NCBI RefSeq assembly: GCF_024347495.1
Contig: NZ_AP025490.1
Coordinates: forward strand, 434,001 to 498,000
Reading direction: 5' to 3'
DNA from: Vibrio gallaecicus
GTDB lineage: Bacteria; Pseudomonadota; Gammaproteobacteria; Enterobacterales; Vibrionaceae
Length of the DNA: 64,000 nt
Position numbers and translations under genes: made by a program. Positions 19,324 to 29,075 of this stretch are shown here, piece by piece (position 1 is the stretch's first letter; the number at the start of each line of letters is the position of its first letter). Below the pieces are notes generated by a model, which was not told the DNA's origin, ran no database searches, and saw nothing but the letters and a program-made list of their open reading frames with translations.

Positions 19324-21132
19324 ATGGCCAATTTAGATTTTCATATCGTAAAAAGACTTCGTGACCAAATTGCCCAAGGTGGCAGCCGCACTGCTTTAAA
19401 ACATAAAGTAAACAACGTGTGGGAAGGCATTAGCTGGCAGCAGTTTGGTGAGCAAATCGATACGCTATCATTAGCGTTACTGGCTCAAGGACTGAAAATC
19501 CAAGATAAGATCGGTATCTTTTCAAATAACATGCCTCAGTGGACAATTGCTGACTTTGCATCATTACAAGCTCGTCTTGTTACCGTTCCGATTTATCCAA
19601 CTAATACGGCTGCTCAGTCGTCTTACATTATTCAAAATGCAGATGTAAAGGTTCTGTTCGTTGGTGAGCAAGCTCAATTTGATGCCGCCGTGGATATTTT
19701 TGAAGAATGTGAGCAGCTTGAAACTGTTGTTGTAATGTCAGAAGGCATCGATACTCAAGGGCATGATTTTGCTCTGTCTTGGGCTGAATTCATGGCATGC
19801 GGCGTTGAAGCTCAACAAGCTGAATTAGATACTCGTTTAGCTGATGCGCAAATGGATGACTTGCTGACGCTGATTTATACATCAGGTACCACAGGTCAAC
19901 CAAAAGGCGTAATGCTTGACTACACAAACATTGGTTCTCAGCTTGAAGGACATGATGAGCGTTTGAGTCTAAGCCAAGATGATGTGTCTTTGTGTTTCCT
20001 TCCGCTTTCTCACGTATTCGAACGTGCGTGGACGTTTTATGTCTTATATAAAGGTGCAACAAATTGCTACCTACAAGACACCATGCAAGTACGTGATGCA
20101 TTAAGCGATGTTAAACCAACGGTGATGAGCGCAGTTCCTCGCTTCTACGAGAAAATTTTCTCAGCTATTCATGAAAAAGTATCTAAAGCGCCTTTCATCC
20201 GTAAAGTGATGTTTACTTGGGCAGTCAACATGGGGGCAAAGCTGTCTGTTTGTCACCAAGAAGGTCGCACACCATCATTCATGCTTAGAAAGAGCCATGC
20301 GCTAGCAGACAAGCTTGTTTTGTCTAAACTGCGTGCATTGCTTGGCGGTAACATCAACTTTATGCCGTGTGGTGGTGCAAAGCTTGATGAGACGATTGGA
20401 CGTTTCTTCCATGCAATTGGAATCAACGTGAAGCTTGGTTACGGTATGACAGAAACTACGGCAACAGTTTCATGCTGGGACGACCGGTGCTTTAATCCGG
20501 ATTCTATCGGTATGGCTATGCCTGGCGCTGAAGTAAAAATTGGTGACAAAAACGAGATTTTAGTTCGTGGTCCAATGGTGATGCGTGGTTATTACAAAAT
20601 GCCAGAAGAAACCGAAAAGACATTTGATGAGCAAGGTTTCTTAAAGACGGGCGATGCGGGTCAGTTTGATGAAAATGGTAACCTATTCATTACTGATCGT
20701 ATTAAAGAATTGATGAAGACATCTGGTGGTAAATACATTGCTCCTCAAGTTATTGAAGGTGCGATTGGTAAAGATCACTTTATTGAACAGATCGCGGTGA
20801 TTGCTGACACTCGCAAGTTTGTTTCTGCATTGATTGTGCCTTGTTATGACTCGCTAGAAGAGTATGCCAAAGAACTGAATATCAAGTATCACGACCGCGT
20901 TGAGCTTATTAAGCATCACCAAATTGTTGAGATGCTAGAAAAGCGTGTGAATGGCTTACAAAATGAGTTAGCTAAGTTTGAACAAGTCAAACGATTCAAG
21001 CTATTACCTAAAGCGTTCTCTATGGATGATGGTGAATTAACGCCAACCCAGAAATTGCGTCGTAAGGTCATTCATGACAAGTATCAGGACGAAATCGAAG
21101 AAATGTATACTGAAAAGTCGAAAGAGAAGTAA
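19324..21132 (+). CDS. Long-chain fatty acid-CoA ligase (AMP-forming)
   Basis: 602 residues. ANL-superfamily signatures are clear: the P-loop [21 protein letters not shown] (about 180-200), [13 protein letters not shown] (A5 motif), [37 protein letters not shown] (A7-A8) and [15 protein letters not shown] near the end (A10 Lys). It activates fatty acids to acyl-CoA through an acyl-AMP. The length and architecture fit the FAA1/long-chain group also found next to leuO-ilvI in V. cholerae (VC2484), which is not the beta-oxidation fadD itself. AAAGG precedes the start. Confidence 0.93.
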   Translation: MANLDFHIVKRLRDQIAQGGSRTALKHKVNNVWEGISWQQFGEQIDTLSLALLAQGLKIQDKIGIFSNNMPQWTIADFASLQARLVTVPIYPTNTAAQSSYIIQNADVKVLFVGEQAQFDAAVDIFEECEQLETVVVMSEGIDTQGHDFALSWAEFMACGVEAQQAELDTRLADAQMDDLLTLIYTSGTTGQPKGVMLDYTNIGSQLEGHDERLSLSQDDVSLCFLPLSHVFERAWTFYVLYKGATNCYLQDTMQVRDALSDVKPTVMSAVPRFYEKIFSAIHEKVSKAPFIRKVMFTWAVNMGAKLSVCHQEGRTPSFMLRKSHALADKLVLSKLRALLGGNINFMPCGGAKLDETIGRFFHAIGINVKLGYGMTETTATVSCWDDRCFNPDSIGMAMPGAEVKIGDKNEILVRGPMVMRGYYKMPEETEKTFDEQGFLKTGDAGQFDENGNLFITDRIKELMKTSGGKYIAPQVIEGAIGKDHFIEQIAVIADTRKFVSALIVPCYDSLEEYAKELNIKYHDRVELIKHHQIVEMLEKRVNGLQNELAKFEQVKRFKLLPKAFSMDDGELTPTQKLRRKVIHDKYQDEIEEMYTEKSKEK

Positions 21133-21161
21133 TTTTTCTTAAGTTAATTTTTTAGTTGTAT

Positions 21162-21206
21162 AAAAATCCCCCAGTGAACGTAAGTACGTTTATTGGGGGA
21201 TTTTTT
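21162..21206 (+). terminator. Terminator after acyl-CoA ligase
   Basis: AAAAATCCCCCA pairs with TTGGGGGATTTTT around an inner AACGTA-AG-TACGTT hairpin; a long, strong stem with a T run. Confidence 0.9.
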
Positions 21207-21417
21207 GTATCTAGGCATTAAAAAAATGTGCGAAAGCGCACAGATAAAATAGGGATAAAAAATTAAAACAGGTCGGCATGTTGGATATTTTATTCTTTTT
21301 TATTGATCGCTTGTGGCTTTTAATTTTGCGTGGTGAGTTATGGTAAGCCTTATATGGTGATTTTATTGTATTAAGCAGTAGATTGATGAGATAAAAGATT
21401 AATCAGGGTTAGACCAT

Positions 21418-21510
21418 ATGATAATAAAAAGTTACAGTTGTTTCGTACTGCTGCTTCTTGTTACCACAAAGAGCAGCCATAGCCGAAAAAGTGGAAGTAT
21501 TTCGAATTAG
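21418..21510 (+). CDS. Candidate ilvIH leader peptide
   Basis: A 30-residue ORF begins at 21418 with an AGGG element 9 nt upstream. Its first half carries a run of branched-chain residues, FVLLLLV (codons GTA CTG CTG CTT CTT GTT). It ends 80 nt before the ilvI ATG. This resembles leader peptides that sense Leu/Val/Ile-tRNA charging, but no hairpin with a T run lies between it and ilvI. Attenuation would have to work by another route (Rho or translational coupling), or the ORF is fortuitous. Confidence 0.5.
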   Translation: MIIKSYSCFVLLLLVTTKSSHSRKSGSISN

Positions 21511-21590
21511 GCTACGAATAAGACCTAGACTATGTAAAACCAGCCCACTCTGCTCAACAGGCAGTAATGGAAACTGGTAAGGAGAGCAAT

Positions 21591-23366
21591 ATGACAACAA
21601 AACCTGAAGCTGCTGTGTCATCAGAGACCTCAGTATCATCTGAAACAGCAATGTTATCTGGCGCAGAGATGGTTGTTCAGTCTCTTATTGAAGAGGGTGT
21701 TGAACAAATCTTTGGCTACCCAGGTGGTTCTGTGCTTGATATCTATGATGCCCTGCACGCCAAAACAGCCGAAATTAAACACGTATTAGTACGACATGAA
21801 CAAGCTGCAACCCATATGGCGGACGGTTACACCCGCTCAACGGGTAAGCCTGGTGTTGTGCTGGTATGTTCAGGTCCAGGAGCGACCAATACCGTAACAG
21901 GTATTGCTACCGCTTATATGGACTCAATTCCAATGATTGTTATTTCTGGTAACGTACCAAATAACTTAATTGGTAATGACGCTTTCCAAGAATGTGACAT
22001 TGTGGGTGTATCTCGCCCGATTGTTAAACACAGTTTCCTAGTAAAGAAAGCAGAAGACATTCCTGAAGTCGTTAAAAAAGCTTTTTATATATCCACTACC
22101 GGACGCCCTGGCCCTGTGGTTATTGACCTGCCTAAAGATATTTTAAACCCGCAGATCAAACTTCCATATGAATACCCAGAAACCATCAAAATGCGTTCGT
22201 ATAATCCAACTCTGACTGGTCATAAAGGCCAAATTAAAAAGGCACTAAAAGCGCTTTTAGAAGCGAAAAAGCCAGTGCTTTATGTGGGTGGTGGAGCTGT
22301 TATCTCAGAAGCCGATAAGCAATTGCTTAAACTGGCAGAAACGTTGAACTTACCTGTCGTGAGCACTCTGATGGGGCTTGGGGCATTTCCAGGTACACAT
22401 AAAAATTCTCTGGGCATGTTGGGCATGCATGGTTTGTATGAAGCCAATATGGCAATGCACAATGCAGACTTAATTTTTGGTATCGGTGTTCGTTTTGATG
22501 ACCGCACGACCAATAATCTAGAAAAATACTGCCCCGATGCGAAGATCATGCATATTGATATCGATCCATCATCGATCTCTAAAAACGTAAAAGTCGATTT
22601 ACCTATCGTTGGTTCTGCCGAAAAAGTGCTAGAGAGCATGGTTAACTTGCTGATTGAGCAAGGTGGAACGAATGATGAACAAGCACTGGAAAGCTGGTGG
22701 AGTGAAATTAAGCAATGGCAAGATCGTGATTGTCTTGCATACGAGAAATCATCAGAACGTATTAAGCCACAACAAGTTATTGAGACACTCCATAAAGTAA
22801 CCAATGGCGATGCATATGTTGCTTCAGATGTAGGTCAGCATCAGATGTTTGCTGCTCTGTACTATCCATTTAATAAACCACGTCGTTGGATTAACTCTGG
22901 TGGTCTTGGCACTATGGGCTTCGGTCTGCCTGCTGGTATGGGTGTTAAATTCGCTAAACCAGAAGAAGAAGTCGTTGTCGTAACGGGTGATGGCAGTATT
23001 CAAATGAATATCCAAGAGCTTTCTACGGCTCTTCAATACAATATTCCAGTTAAGATCATCAACCTAAACAATCGATTCTTAGGAATGGTGAAGCAGTGGC
23101 AAGACATTGTTTATCAAGGTCGCCACTCAAATTCATATATGGACTCAGTTCCAGATTTTGCTGCAATCGCAGAAGCGTATGGTCATGTCGGTATGCGTAT
23201 TTCTTCTCCTGATGAGTTAGAGGCAGGTTTAGAAAAAGCACTATCAATGAAAGATCGTTTAGTGTTTGTCGATATTAGCGTGGATGACACCGAGCACGTT
23301 TACCCAATGCAAATTAAAGGCGAAGGTATGGATAATATGTGGTTAAGCAAGACGGAGAGAACATAA
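21591..23366 (+). CDS. ilvI: Acetolactate synthase large subunit (AHAS)
   Basis: 591 residues from the ATG at 21591, which has an excellent AAGGAGAGCAAT site; the in-frame ATG at 21567 lacks one. A Ser/Thr-rich N-terminal extension (about 1-25) precedes the TPP pyrimidine domain ([38 protein letters not shown] with the catalytic Glu), a central FAD-binding domain and the TPP pyrophosphate domain ([32 protein letters not shown]). It makes acetolactate or acetohydroxybutyrate for Val/Leu/Ile. It is followed 1 bp later by the regulatory subunit gene. Confidence 0.97.
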   Translation: MTTKPEAAVSSETSVSSETAMLSGAEMVVQSLIEEGVEQIFGYPGGSVLDIYDALHAKTAEIKHVLVRHEQAATHMADGYTRSTGKPGVVLVCSGPGATNTVTGIATAYMDSIPMIVISGNVPNNLIGNDAFQECDIVGVSRPIVKHSFLVKKAEDIPEVVKKAFYISTTGRPGPVVIDLPKDILNPQIKLPYEYPETIKMRSYNPTLTGHKGQIKKALKALLEAKKPVLYVGGGAVISEADKQLLKLAETLNLPVVSTLMGLGAFPGTHKNSLGMLGMHGLYEANMAMHNADLIFGIGVRFDDRTTNNLEKYCPDAKIMHIDIDPSSISKNVKVDLPIVGSAEKVLESMVNLLIEQGGTNDEQALESWWSEIKQWQDRDCLAYEKSSERIKPQQVIETLHKVTNGDAYVASDVGQHQMFAALYYPFNKPRRWINSGGLGTMGFGLPAGMGVKFAKPEEEVVVVTGDGSIQMNIQELSTALQYNIPVKIINLNNRFLGMVKQWQDIVYQGRHSNSYMDSVPDFAAIAEAYGHVGMRISSPDELEAGLEKALSMKDRLVFVDISVDDTEHVYPMQIKGEGMDNMWLSKTERT

Positions 23367-23367
23367 T

Positions 23368-23862
23368 ATGAGACACATTATTTCGCTATTAATGGAAAAC
23401 CAACCTGGTGCGCTTTCTCGTGTGGTTGGCTTGTTTTCTCAGCGTGGCTATAACATTGAATCTTTGAACGTATCACCAACGGATGATCCAACATTATCGC
23501 GTTTGAACGTAACGACTAATTCTAATGAGATGCAATTAGAGCAAATTCAAAAGCAGCTGCATAAGTTAATTGATGTACTCAAAGTTCAAGAAGTCTCGGA
23601 ATTTGAGCATATCGAACGTGAGCTTATGATGGTAAAAGTTAAAGCCAGTGGTTTTGCTCGTGCGGAAGTTAAGCGTACCGCTGATATTTTCCGAGGGCAG
23701 ATTGTTGATGTTACTGCCTCTCAATATACGGTTCAAATGGCAGGTACCAGTGAAAAGTTAGATGCATTCATTCAAGCTCTCTCTGAAGTGACTGACGTTG
23801 TAGAAGTCGCCCGAAGTGGCGTCGTGGGCATTGCTCGTGGTGAAAGGTCACTTAAAGGTTAG
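23368..23862 (+). CDS. ilvH: Acetolactate synthase small regulatory subunit
   Basis: 164 residues. An N-terminal ACT domain (MRHIISLLMENQPGALSRVVGLFSQRGYNIESLNV) binds valine for feedback inhibition, and a C-terminal ALS_ss domain (RELMMVKVKASGFARAEVKRTADIFRGQIVDV) contacts the catalytic subunit. It starts one base after the ilvI stop, so translation is coupled. A terminator ends the unit at about 23902. Confidence 0.97.
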   Translation: MRHIISLLMENQPGALSRVVGLFSQRGYNIESLNVSPTDDPTLSRLNVTTNSNEMQLEQIQKQLHKLIDVLKVQEVSEFEHIERELMMVKVKASGFARAEVKRTADIFRGQIVDVTASQYTVQMAGTSEKLDAFIQALSEVTDVVEVARSGVVGIARGERSLKG

Positions 23863-23901
23863 ATACCTCATTAGTATTGGTTATTTATAAAATTGACAAT
23901 A

Positions 23902-23930
23902 AAGCCGCTTTTTTCTAGCGGCTTTTATTT
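23902..23930 (+). terminator. Terminator after ilvIH
   Basis: AAGCCGCT / AGCGGCTT stem with a T-rich loop and T tract, about 40 bp past the ilvH stop. Confidence 0.88.
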
Positions 23931-23987
23931 TGTTCAAACTTTACGGTGGTATACTCCTTCCCCAATTCATAGAGCAGAGAGAAAAAG

Positions 23988-25871
23988 ATGAGAAATAAAA
24001 AATTAGTGTTTACGCTTCTCATCATCAGTATTACTTTTTGCTCTGTTGTTAGTTTGTATTACTTACAACGATATCAAAATGTTAAACATCAAAGCTTCAA
24101 CAACACTGCAAAACAAGCTCTGCACCAATTAGTCTATACCGAACGTGAATATAGCGTTTGGCGAGACCAACTTCTTTCTGTTATGGAACTACTTAGCCAT
24201 AGCCAGCGTTTGATCGAATTTTCTACTTCTCCATCAATTCAAAACAAGAAAGTGTTAGAGGAAGTATGGGAGTCAGTATTAAGAAATCAAAAGTGGTATA
24301 CCCAAATTCATTTACTTGATTTGAATGGTATGGAACAAGTTCGAATGAATTATTCCTTCTCTGATGGAATTGTGACGGTACCTGGTCGTTTGCAAGATAA
24401 GTCTCAAGAAAGTTACTTTAATTATGCGAAAAGTTTGCAAGCAGAAGAAATCGGGGCTTGGGGAATAGAACTCGAAACTGACCATGGTGAACTGGTTTAT
24501 CCATATAAGCCTATTTTAAGGATTATCACACCTGTATCGGCGAAAGGTCAGGTTGCAGGTTACCTGGTGATTAATATCGATGTTTGGAATTTAGCCTCAA
24601 GACTAAACTTCTCTCCAGATCATGATGTCAGAGCAGAAGTGGTTAACGAGTCCGGTTATTACATTGCCAGCCATAACAATAGCAAGTTATTTGGTGACTC
24701 GATCCCAGAGCGCAAAGCATTCAACCTTAAAAAAATAGCACCAAAGTTGTGGGATCATATTTCTCAGGAGCAAACGGGTTATATTTTTGAAGATGATAAT
24801 TTATTTGCATTCAATAAAGTTAGCTTAGCTGCGAAGCAAAAGCTATTTCTTGTGGTACAACTGAATGAAACTCAGCTTTTACAAAGGGCTGAACGTGACT
24901 TGGATGACTTGGCTAAAGAACAGGTCATTGTACTTTTTGCGATGCTGATCTTTGCTATACCTTTTGCTTTTGTCGTGGTTCATTTTCGTCGCCGAAATAT
25001 TGAAAGTAAGCTGGCGCGTGCAGCTTTGAATGGTATGTCGGCTGTTATGATTTCCGATAAATCTCATCGAACGCTTATGATTAATAATGAATTTGAGAGT
25101 ATGACGGGGTATGGCGGTGCGTCTCTGGAAGGGAAGAACGCACTTAAAATCTTATTTGAAAACACTGATGATCTTGATGCTATGAAACGTATTTGGACCC
25201 ATTTAGCCGATGAGGATATTTGGGAAGGCGAGGTGACGTGTAAAACAAAATTACGTTTGCCTTTTACTGCCATCATGCGCGTTCATGCCATTAAAAATGC
25301 ATCGAATAAAACGAGCTACTATATTACTTCATTAGTTGATATATCGGTACGTAAGGAGCTAGAGGATAGGCTGCGTATCTTAAGTGAGCGTGATTCGTTA
25401 AGCCAGCTGTGGAATCGTAGAAAGTTTGAAGAGCAACTTGAACGCCATTCTCTTTTATGTGAACGCTACCCAAATGAAGCAACCTGCTGCTTAGCACTCG
25501 TAGATATTGATCATTTCAAACGGATTAATGATGAACTCGGTCACGATGAAGGAGATCGAGTAATACAAGCGGTCGCACAATTATTAGTGACAAGCCTGCG
25601 CACTACTGACTTTGTTGCTCGAGTTGGAGGTGAGGAATTTGCTTTGCTCATGCCTCATACATCGGTAGCTGAGGCGCAGTTGGTACTCAATCGTTTGAGA
25701 GAACAAGTTGAGCAAACTGATGGGACGAAAGTTACGATCAGCATAGGCTTTACTGACTTAACGAGTAACAGTACCCGTTCTTATAAGTGTGCAGATATAG
25801 CGCTGTACGAATCTAAATCTTCAGGCCGAAACTTGGTTTCTCTTTGCGGCAGCCAAGACGATATCGCCTAG
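23988..25871 (+). CDS. Membrane sensor diguanylate cyclase (Cache-like, PAS, GGDEF)
   Basis: 627 residues. TM1 at about 7-27 and TM2 at about 310-332 bracket a periplasmic sensor region with double-Cache character (WYTQIHLLDLNGMEQVRMNYS, ITPVSAKGQVAGYLVINIDV). A PAS domain follows (about 345-455, SAVMISDKSHRTLMINNEFESMTGYGG) and then a GGDEF domain. The active-site loop GGEEF is at 547-551, the metal Asp is in LVDIDHFKRINDELGHDEGD, and the inhibitory I-site RTTD stands five residues before GGEEF. It is therefore predicted to make c-di-GMP with product inhibition. The ligand is unknown. Confidence 0.92.
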   Translation: MRNKKLVFTLLIISITFCSVVSLYYLQRYQNVKHQSFNNTAKQALHQLVYTEREYSVWRDQLLSVMELLSHSQRLIEFSTSPSIQNKKVLEEVWESVLRNQKWYTQIHLLDLNGMEQVRMNYSFSDGIVTVPGRLQDKSQESYFNYAKSLQAEEIGAWGIELETDHGELVYPYKPILRIITPVSAKGQVAGYLVINIDVWNLASRLNFSPDHDVRAEVVNESGYYIASHNNSKLFGDSIPERKAFNLKKIAPKLWDHISQEQTGYIFEDDNLFAFNKVSLAAKQKLFLVVQLNETQLLQRAERDLDDLAKEQVIVLFAMLIFAIPFAFVVVHFRRRNIESKLARAALNGMSAVMISDKSHRTLMINNEFESMTGYGGASLEGKNALKILFENTDDLDAMKRIWTHLADEDIWEGEVTCKTKLRLPFTAIMRVHAIKNASNKTSYYITSLVDISVRKELEDRLRILSERDSLSQLWNRRKFEEQLERHSLLCERYPNEATCCLALVDIDHFKRINDELGHDEGDRVIQAVAQLLVTSLRTTDFVARVGGEEFALLMPHTSVAEAQLVLNRLREQVEQTDGTKVTISIGFTDLTSNSTRSYKCADIALYESKSSGRNLVSLCGSQDDIA

Positions 25872-26209
25872 CTTATTCTTTAGCTAAGTCACTTCATTTC
25901 TTGATTTTACCAGCCTATTTTTATCTCTACATATGATTATGTTTATCAATATTCTCTCTCATAAAGTTAAGGATATTAGACTAAAGTCTAATGCTTCACT
26001 AAACTGAATTATGGGAAAGATCCTGAGCTTTTATTCTGTTGTTGTAGTTGATGATTAGTTTTACTTGTATGGAATAACGTTAATCAGTACATGATTAATC
26101 AATTCTAATAAGCCATGAATAACGTTAGAGAGTTTGGATTATTGCTTATTGGAATTGTTTAAGGTGAATAGATTTGGGGATCATACTATCTGGTTTTGAG
26201 AGGCTTGGT
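25872..26209. other. AT-rich intergenic region with a small inverted repeat
   Basis: No convincing gene in these 338 bp. One inverted repeat, TTAGACT-AA-AGTCTAA (25976-25991), could bind a regulator. The stretch probably contains the promoter for the small ORF at 26210. Confidence 0.4.
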
Positions 26210-26341
26210 ATGTATGTTGATTGTTTAGTGAGGATTACAATAGGTACATTGTTGATACTTGGGTTTAAACTTAGTGCACTGTACTTCTTATTGATGGTAT
26301 TGCTACTGAATACTCACCACAAAGAGTTTTTTGGTTGGTAA
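26210..26341 (+). CDS. Putative 43-residue membrane miniprotein
   Basis: An ORF of 43 codons below usual length cut-offs. AGAGG lies 6 nt before the ATG, an optimal ribosome-binding site. The product is strongly hydrophobic: an N-terminal MYVDCLVR, then about 25 apolar residues (ITIGTLLILGFKLSALYFLLMVLLL, with one Lys in the middle) and a polar tail NTHHKEFFGW. This could be one long or two short membrane helices. The stop falls two bases before a strong terminator, as expected for a real transcription unit. No known family is recognised. Confidence 0.5.
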   Translation: MYVDCLVRITIGTLLILGFKLSALYFLLMVLLLNTHHKEFFGW

Positions 26342-26342
26342 T

Positions 26343-26370
26343 AAAAAACGGAGCCGAAAGGCTCCGTTTT
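26343..26370. terminator. Bidirectional terminator with GAAA loop
   Basis: AAAACGGAGCC-GAAA-GGCTCCGTTTT. It serves the plus-strand mini-ORF ending at 26341 and the minus-strand GntR gene ending at 26387. Confidence 0.9.
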
Positions 26371-26386
26371 AATATCAACTTGATTT

Positions 26387-27046
26387 TTAAGCAGCTTCAA
26401 TCACTTGTTCAATGCGCTTCATTGAACCATGAAGGTGGCGGTCAAGCAGCTCAGCTGCTTGTTCAGAGTTCTTTGCTAGTACTAACTTCATGATCATCTC
26501 GTGCTCATCGATGTTAAACAAATCATCGGATAAAGAGTTTTCAGATAGTGCTAGGAAGCGGTATCGCTTAACCTGATTAATCAAATCGCTAAAGAATTCA
26601 AACATATTTTTAGAGTCTGCGCCTTCAAGAAGAGCAATATGAAATTGTTGGTGGCGCTCTTCCCATTCTGCACTGTCGAATTCTTCTACTACGTTCTGAA
26701 TACGTGAAAGCTTGTGATAAGACGTTAGTACTTCCAATTCCCAAGTTTCATCGCCCATAGCAATTGCTTTTTTCAATAGTACGGAAGATACAACACGTAA
26801 GCTTTCGTATAAGTCGTTCAACTCTTCTTTTGAGACAGGAGCGACCCAACACCCTTTTTGTGGCTCTAGCTTAACGTATTTACTCCAAGATAATTGAACT
26901 AAGGCCTCACGTATTGGTGAAGCGCCAACGCAATATTTTTCTTTTAATTCTGCTACCACAAGCTTTTGACCAGGGCGTAAATCACCTTTCAAAATATCTT
27001 GGCGAATCATTTTTGCTACTTTGTCAGTTAGTGTTGGACTAGACAT
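26387..27046 (-). CDS. GntR-family regulator, FCD (FadR C-terminal) subfamily
   Basis: 219 residues. The N-terminal winged HTH (about 8-70: DKVAKMIRQDILKGDLRPGQKLVVAELKEKYCVGASPIREALVQLSWSKYVKLEPQKGCWV) is typical GntR. The C-terminal helical FCD domain (about 80-215) retains His residues that bind a metal or carboxylate ligand (HQQFHIALLEG, DEHEMIMKLVLA, LDRHLHGSM). Such regulators respond to organic acids. The target is not indicated by its neighbours; it precedes pykF on the same strand but with its own spacing of about 190 bp and a terminator between. Confidence 0.88.
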   Translation of the reverse strand: MSSPTLTDKVAKMIRQDILKGDLRPGQKLVVAELKEKYCVGASPIREALVQLSWSKYVKLEPQKGCWVAPVSKEELNDLYESLRVVSSVLLKKAIAMGDETWELEVLTSYHKLSRIQNVVEEFDSAEWEERHQQFHIALLEGADSKNMFEFFSDLINQVKRYRFLALSENSLSDDLFNIDEHEMIMKLVLAKNSEQAAELLDRHLHGSMKRIEQVIEAA

Positions 27047-27181
27047 TACATGCTCTCAATCTTTTTTGGATTTTTGTCTGTCAATTTTCTGATTTGTAAT
27101 GAGTAGAATAGGAAAATAACAGTACGGAGTTCTGGGGTGGATAATACAGCGTACTGAAAAGTTAGGCAAGATTTGATTCAT

Positions 27182-27209
27182 AAAAAAAGAGGGCCGAAGC
27201 CCTCTTTTT
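27182..27209. terminator. Terminator after pykF (bidirectional)
   Basis: AAAAAGAGGGC-CGAA-GCCCTCTTTTT, about 26 bp past the pykF stop, flanked by A and T runs. Confidence 0.9.
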
Positions 27210-27235
27210 ATATTCTATGTGAAGTTATTTACTTT

Positions 27236-28645
27236 TTATAGAACTTGTACAGATGCAGTGTTAGTGCAAGAAGAAACTAGAGCACCAGAAACCATTACTA
27301 CGATATCGCCTTTTTTACCAAGACCAGATTGTAGAGCAATTTCTTTACCGTCGATGTAGAAAGCATCAGTGCTTGCAATAGATTCAACAACTACAGGTGT
27401 AACACCTTTAGTTAGAACTAGCTGAGCAGCTGTTTTCTGGTTTGTAGTAAGAGCCAGAATGTTTGCTGTAGGGAAGTACTTACGTACTGAACGTGCAGAT
27501 TTGCCGCCTTCAGTTGCAACAACGATTAGAGGAGCAGCTAGCTTCTCTGCTGTGTCTACTGCACCTTTACAAACTGCTTCAGTGATACGTAGGCGAGGGC
27601 TGTCTAGGCGAGAACCAAGTTCTGCTTTAAGAGCACCATCAGTACGGTTCGCGATTTGAGCCATGATAGTAACAGCTTCAACTGGGTACTTACCTTTAGC
27701 AGTTTCACCAGAAAGCATTACAGCATCAGTGCCATCCATGATAGCGTTCGCAACGTCACCCGCTTCTGCACGAGTTGGACGTGGGTTGCTGATCATAGAG
27801 TCAAGCATTTGAGTTGCAGTGATAACCATCTTACGTGCACGGTTACACTTCTCGATCATCATTTTCTGAGCGAAGATTACTTCTTCAGCTGGGATCTCAA
27901 CACCTAGGTCACCACGAGCAACCATGATGCCGTCAGAAGCTTCAAGGATTGAATCGAAGTTATCTACGCCTTCTTGGTTTTCAATCTTAGAAATGATGTG
28001 GATGTTCTCGCCGCCGTTAGCGTTTAGAAGCTCACGGATTTCTTTAACGTCGTCTTCTTTACGGATGAAAGAAGCAGCAACGAAATCAACGCCTTGCTCA
28101 CAACCAAACTTAAGATCAGCTTTGTCTTTCTCAGAAAGAGCTGGAAGTTGAACAGAAACGCCAGGAAGGTTAACACCTTTGTTTTCGCCTAGAGCACCGT
28201 TGTTAAGAACTTTACACTTAACTTCAGTTTCTGTTGTTGCGATAACTTCCATTTCGATTAGGCCGTCATCAACAAGAATTGTGTTACCTGCTGTTAGGTC
28301 TTTTGCAAAACCTAGGTAAGTTACTGCTACTACGTCTTTGTTACCAACAACTGTTGAGTCAGTTGTGAAAGTGAACTCTTGACCAGCTACTAGATCTACG
28401 TCATTACCATCTTCTAATTTGATAGTACGGATTTCTGGACCTTTAGTATCTAGAAGGATAGCAAGTTGCTCACCTTTGTTTTCCATTACTTTACGGAAGT
28501 TCGCGATACGTGTGCCGTGCTCTGCGAAATCACCGTGAGAGAAGTTAAGACGCATAACGTTCATGCCAGCATCAACTAGTTCAGTTAGCTTCTCTACAGA
28601 TTCAGTTTTAGGGCCAATCGTACATACGATTTTGGTCTTTTTCAT
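27236..28645 (-). CDS. pykF: Pyruvate kinase (type I)
   Basis: 469 residues, almost the same length as E. coli PykF. Starts [38 protein letters not shown]. It carries the signature [18 protein letters not shown] with the catalytic Lys, [16 protein letters not shown], and the [10 protein letters not shown] and [18 protein letters not shown] motifs. It converts phosphoenolpyruvate and ADP to pyruvate and ATP; the type I enzyme is activated by fructose-1,6-bisphosphate. It is a single-gene unit with a terminator at 27182 and a long upstream region. Confidence 0.96.
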   Translation of the reverse strand: MKKTKIVCTIGPKTESVEKLTELVDAGMNVMRLNFSHGDFAEHGTRIANFRKVMENKGEQLAILLDTKGPEIRTIKLEDGNDVDLVAGQEFTFTTDSTVVGNKDVVAVTYLGFAKDLTAGNTILVDDGLIEMEVIATTETEVKCKVLNNGALGENKGVNLPGVSVQLPALSEKDKADLKFGCEQGVDFVAASFIRKEDDVKEIRELLNANGGENIHIISKIENQEGVDNFDSILEASDGIMVARGDLGVEIPAEEVIFAQKMMIEKCNRARKMVITATQMLDSMISNPRPTRAEAGDVANAIMDGTDAVMLSGETAKGKYPVEAVTIMAQIANRTDGALKAELGSRLDSPRLRITEAVCKGAVDTAEKLAAPLIVVATEGGKSARSVRKYFPTANILALTTNQKTAAQLVLTKGVTPVVVESIASTDAFYIDGKEIALQSGLGKKGDIVVMVSGALVSSCTNTASVQVL

Positions 28646-29011
28646 GGAAGGTACTCTCCGGTAAGTATTGTTACAATTTGAAATTTGTTTATTGCCTAAA
28701 GGTGCTCATCTATAACTCCAACATTTTGTGCCTGTTAGTAAAACTATAGTGTGTTGCTTTTAACCTTCAGAGTTGTAAGTCTTTCATCAGTTTTAGTCAT
28801 TTTATGACCAAACTGTTTTGATTCAACATCGGGTTTCTGTGACTTACACCAACATAACAGGTGAAAGTTGCAGAAAAATAACGGTCAATTCTGTAATTTT
28901 TTTTCTTTTCGGGTGCGGATTCTACCACCGAATCACTTCAATATCACTGCTTAACAATTGTCTTAGGACAAGGTTTTATCTCAAAAGATTAATTTTTTAG
29001 ATCGAAATAAA
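28646..29011. other. Long divergent regulatory region between pykF and the DeoR-family gene
   Basis: About 370 bp without a convincing gene. It should hold the pykF promoter (minus) and upstream sequences for the DeoR-family gene (plus). A TTG-initiated frame at 28818-29000 has no ribosome-binding site and no recognisable content. Confidence 0.5.
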
Positions 29012-29041
29012 TAGACTAAATAGTTTCGATGTAACTATAAT
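29012..29041 (+). promoter_or_regulatory. Promoter of the DeoR-family gene
   Basis: TAGACT (29012-29017), 18 bp, then consensus TATAAT (29036-29041). The -10 lies inside the operator-like inverted repeat at 29018-29063. Confidence 0.6.
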
Positions 29042-29063
29042 AAGTTTCAAATCGAAACTATTT
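29018..29063. promoter_or_regulatory. Inverted-repeat operator candidate of the DeoR-family regulator
   Basis: AAATAGTTTCGAT (29018-29030) and its exact reverse complement (29051-29063) are 20 bp apart, bracketing a TATAAT box. A further partial copy, ATCGAAATAAATAG, lies at 29001-29014. Repeated TTTCG/CGAAA half-sites are characteristic of DeoR/GlpR-type operators, so autoregulation is likely. Confidence 0.65.
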
Positions 29064-29075
29064 GGTCTTTCTTAA

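Noticed and set aside
28818..29000. 60-residue frame upstream of the DeoR-family gene
   Set aside because: It starts at TTG without a ribosome-binding site, has unusual composition and overlaps regulatory sequence.
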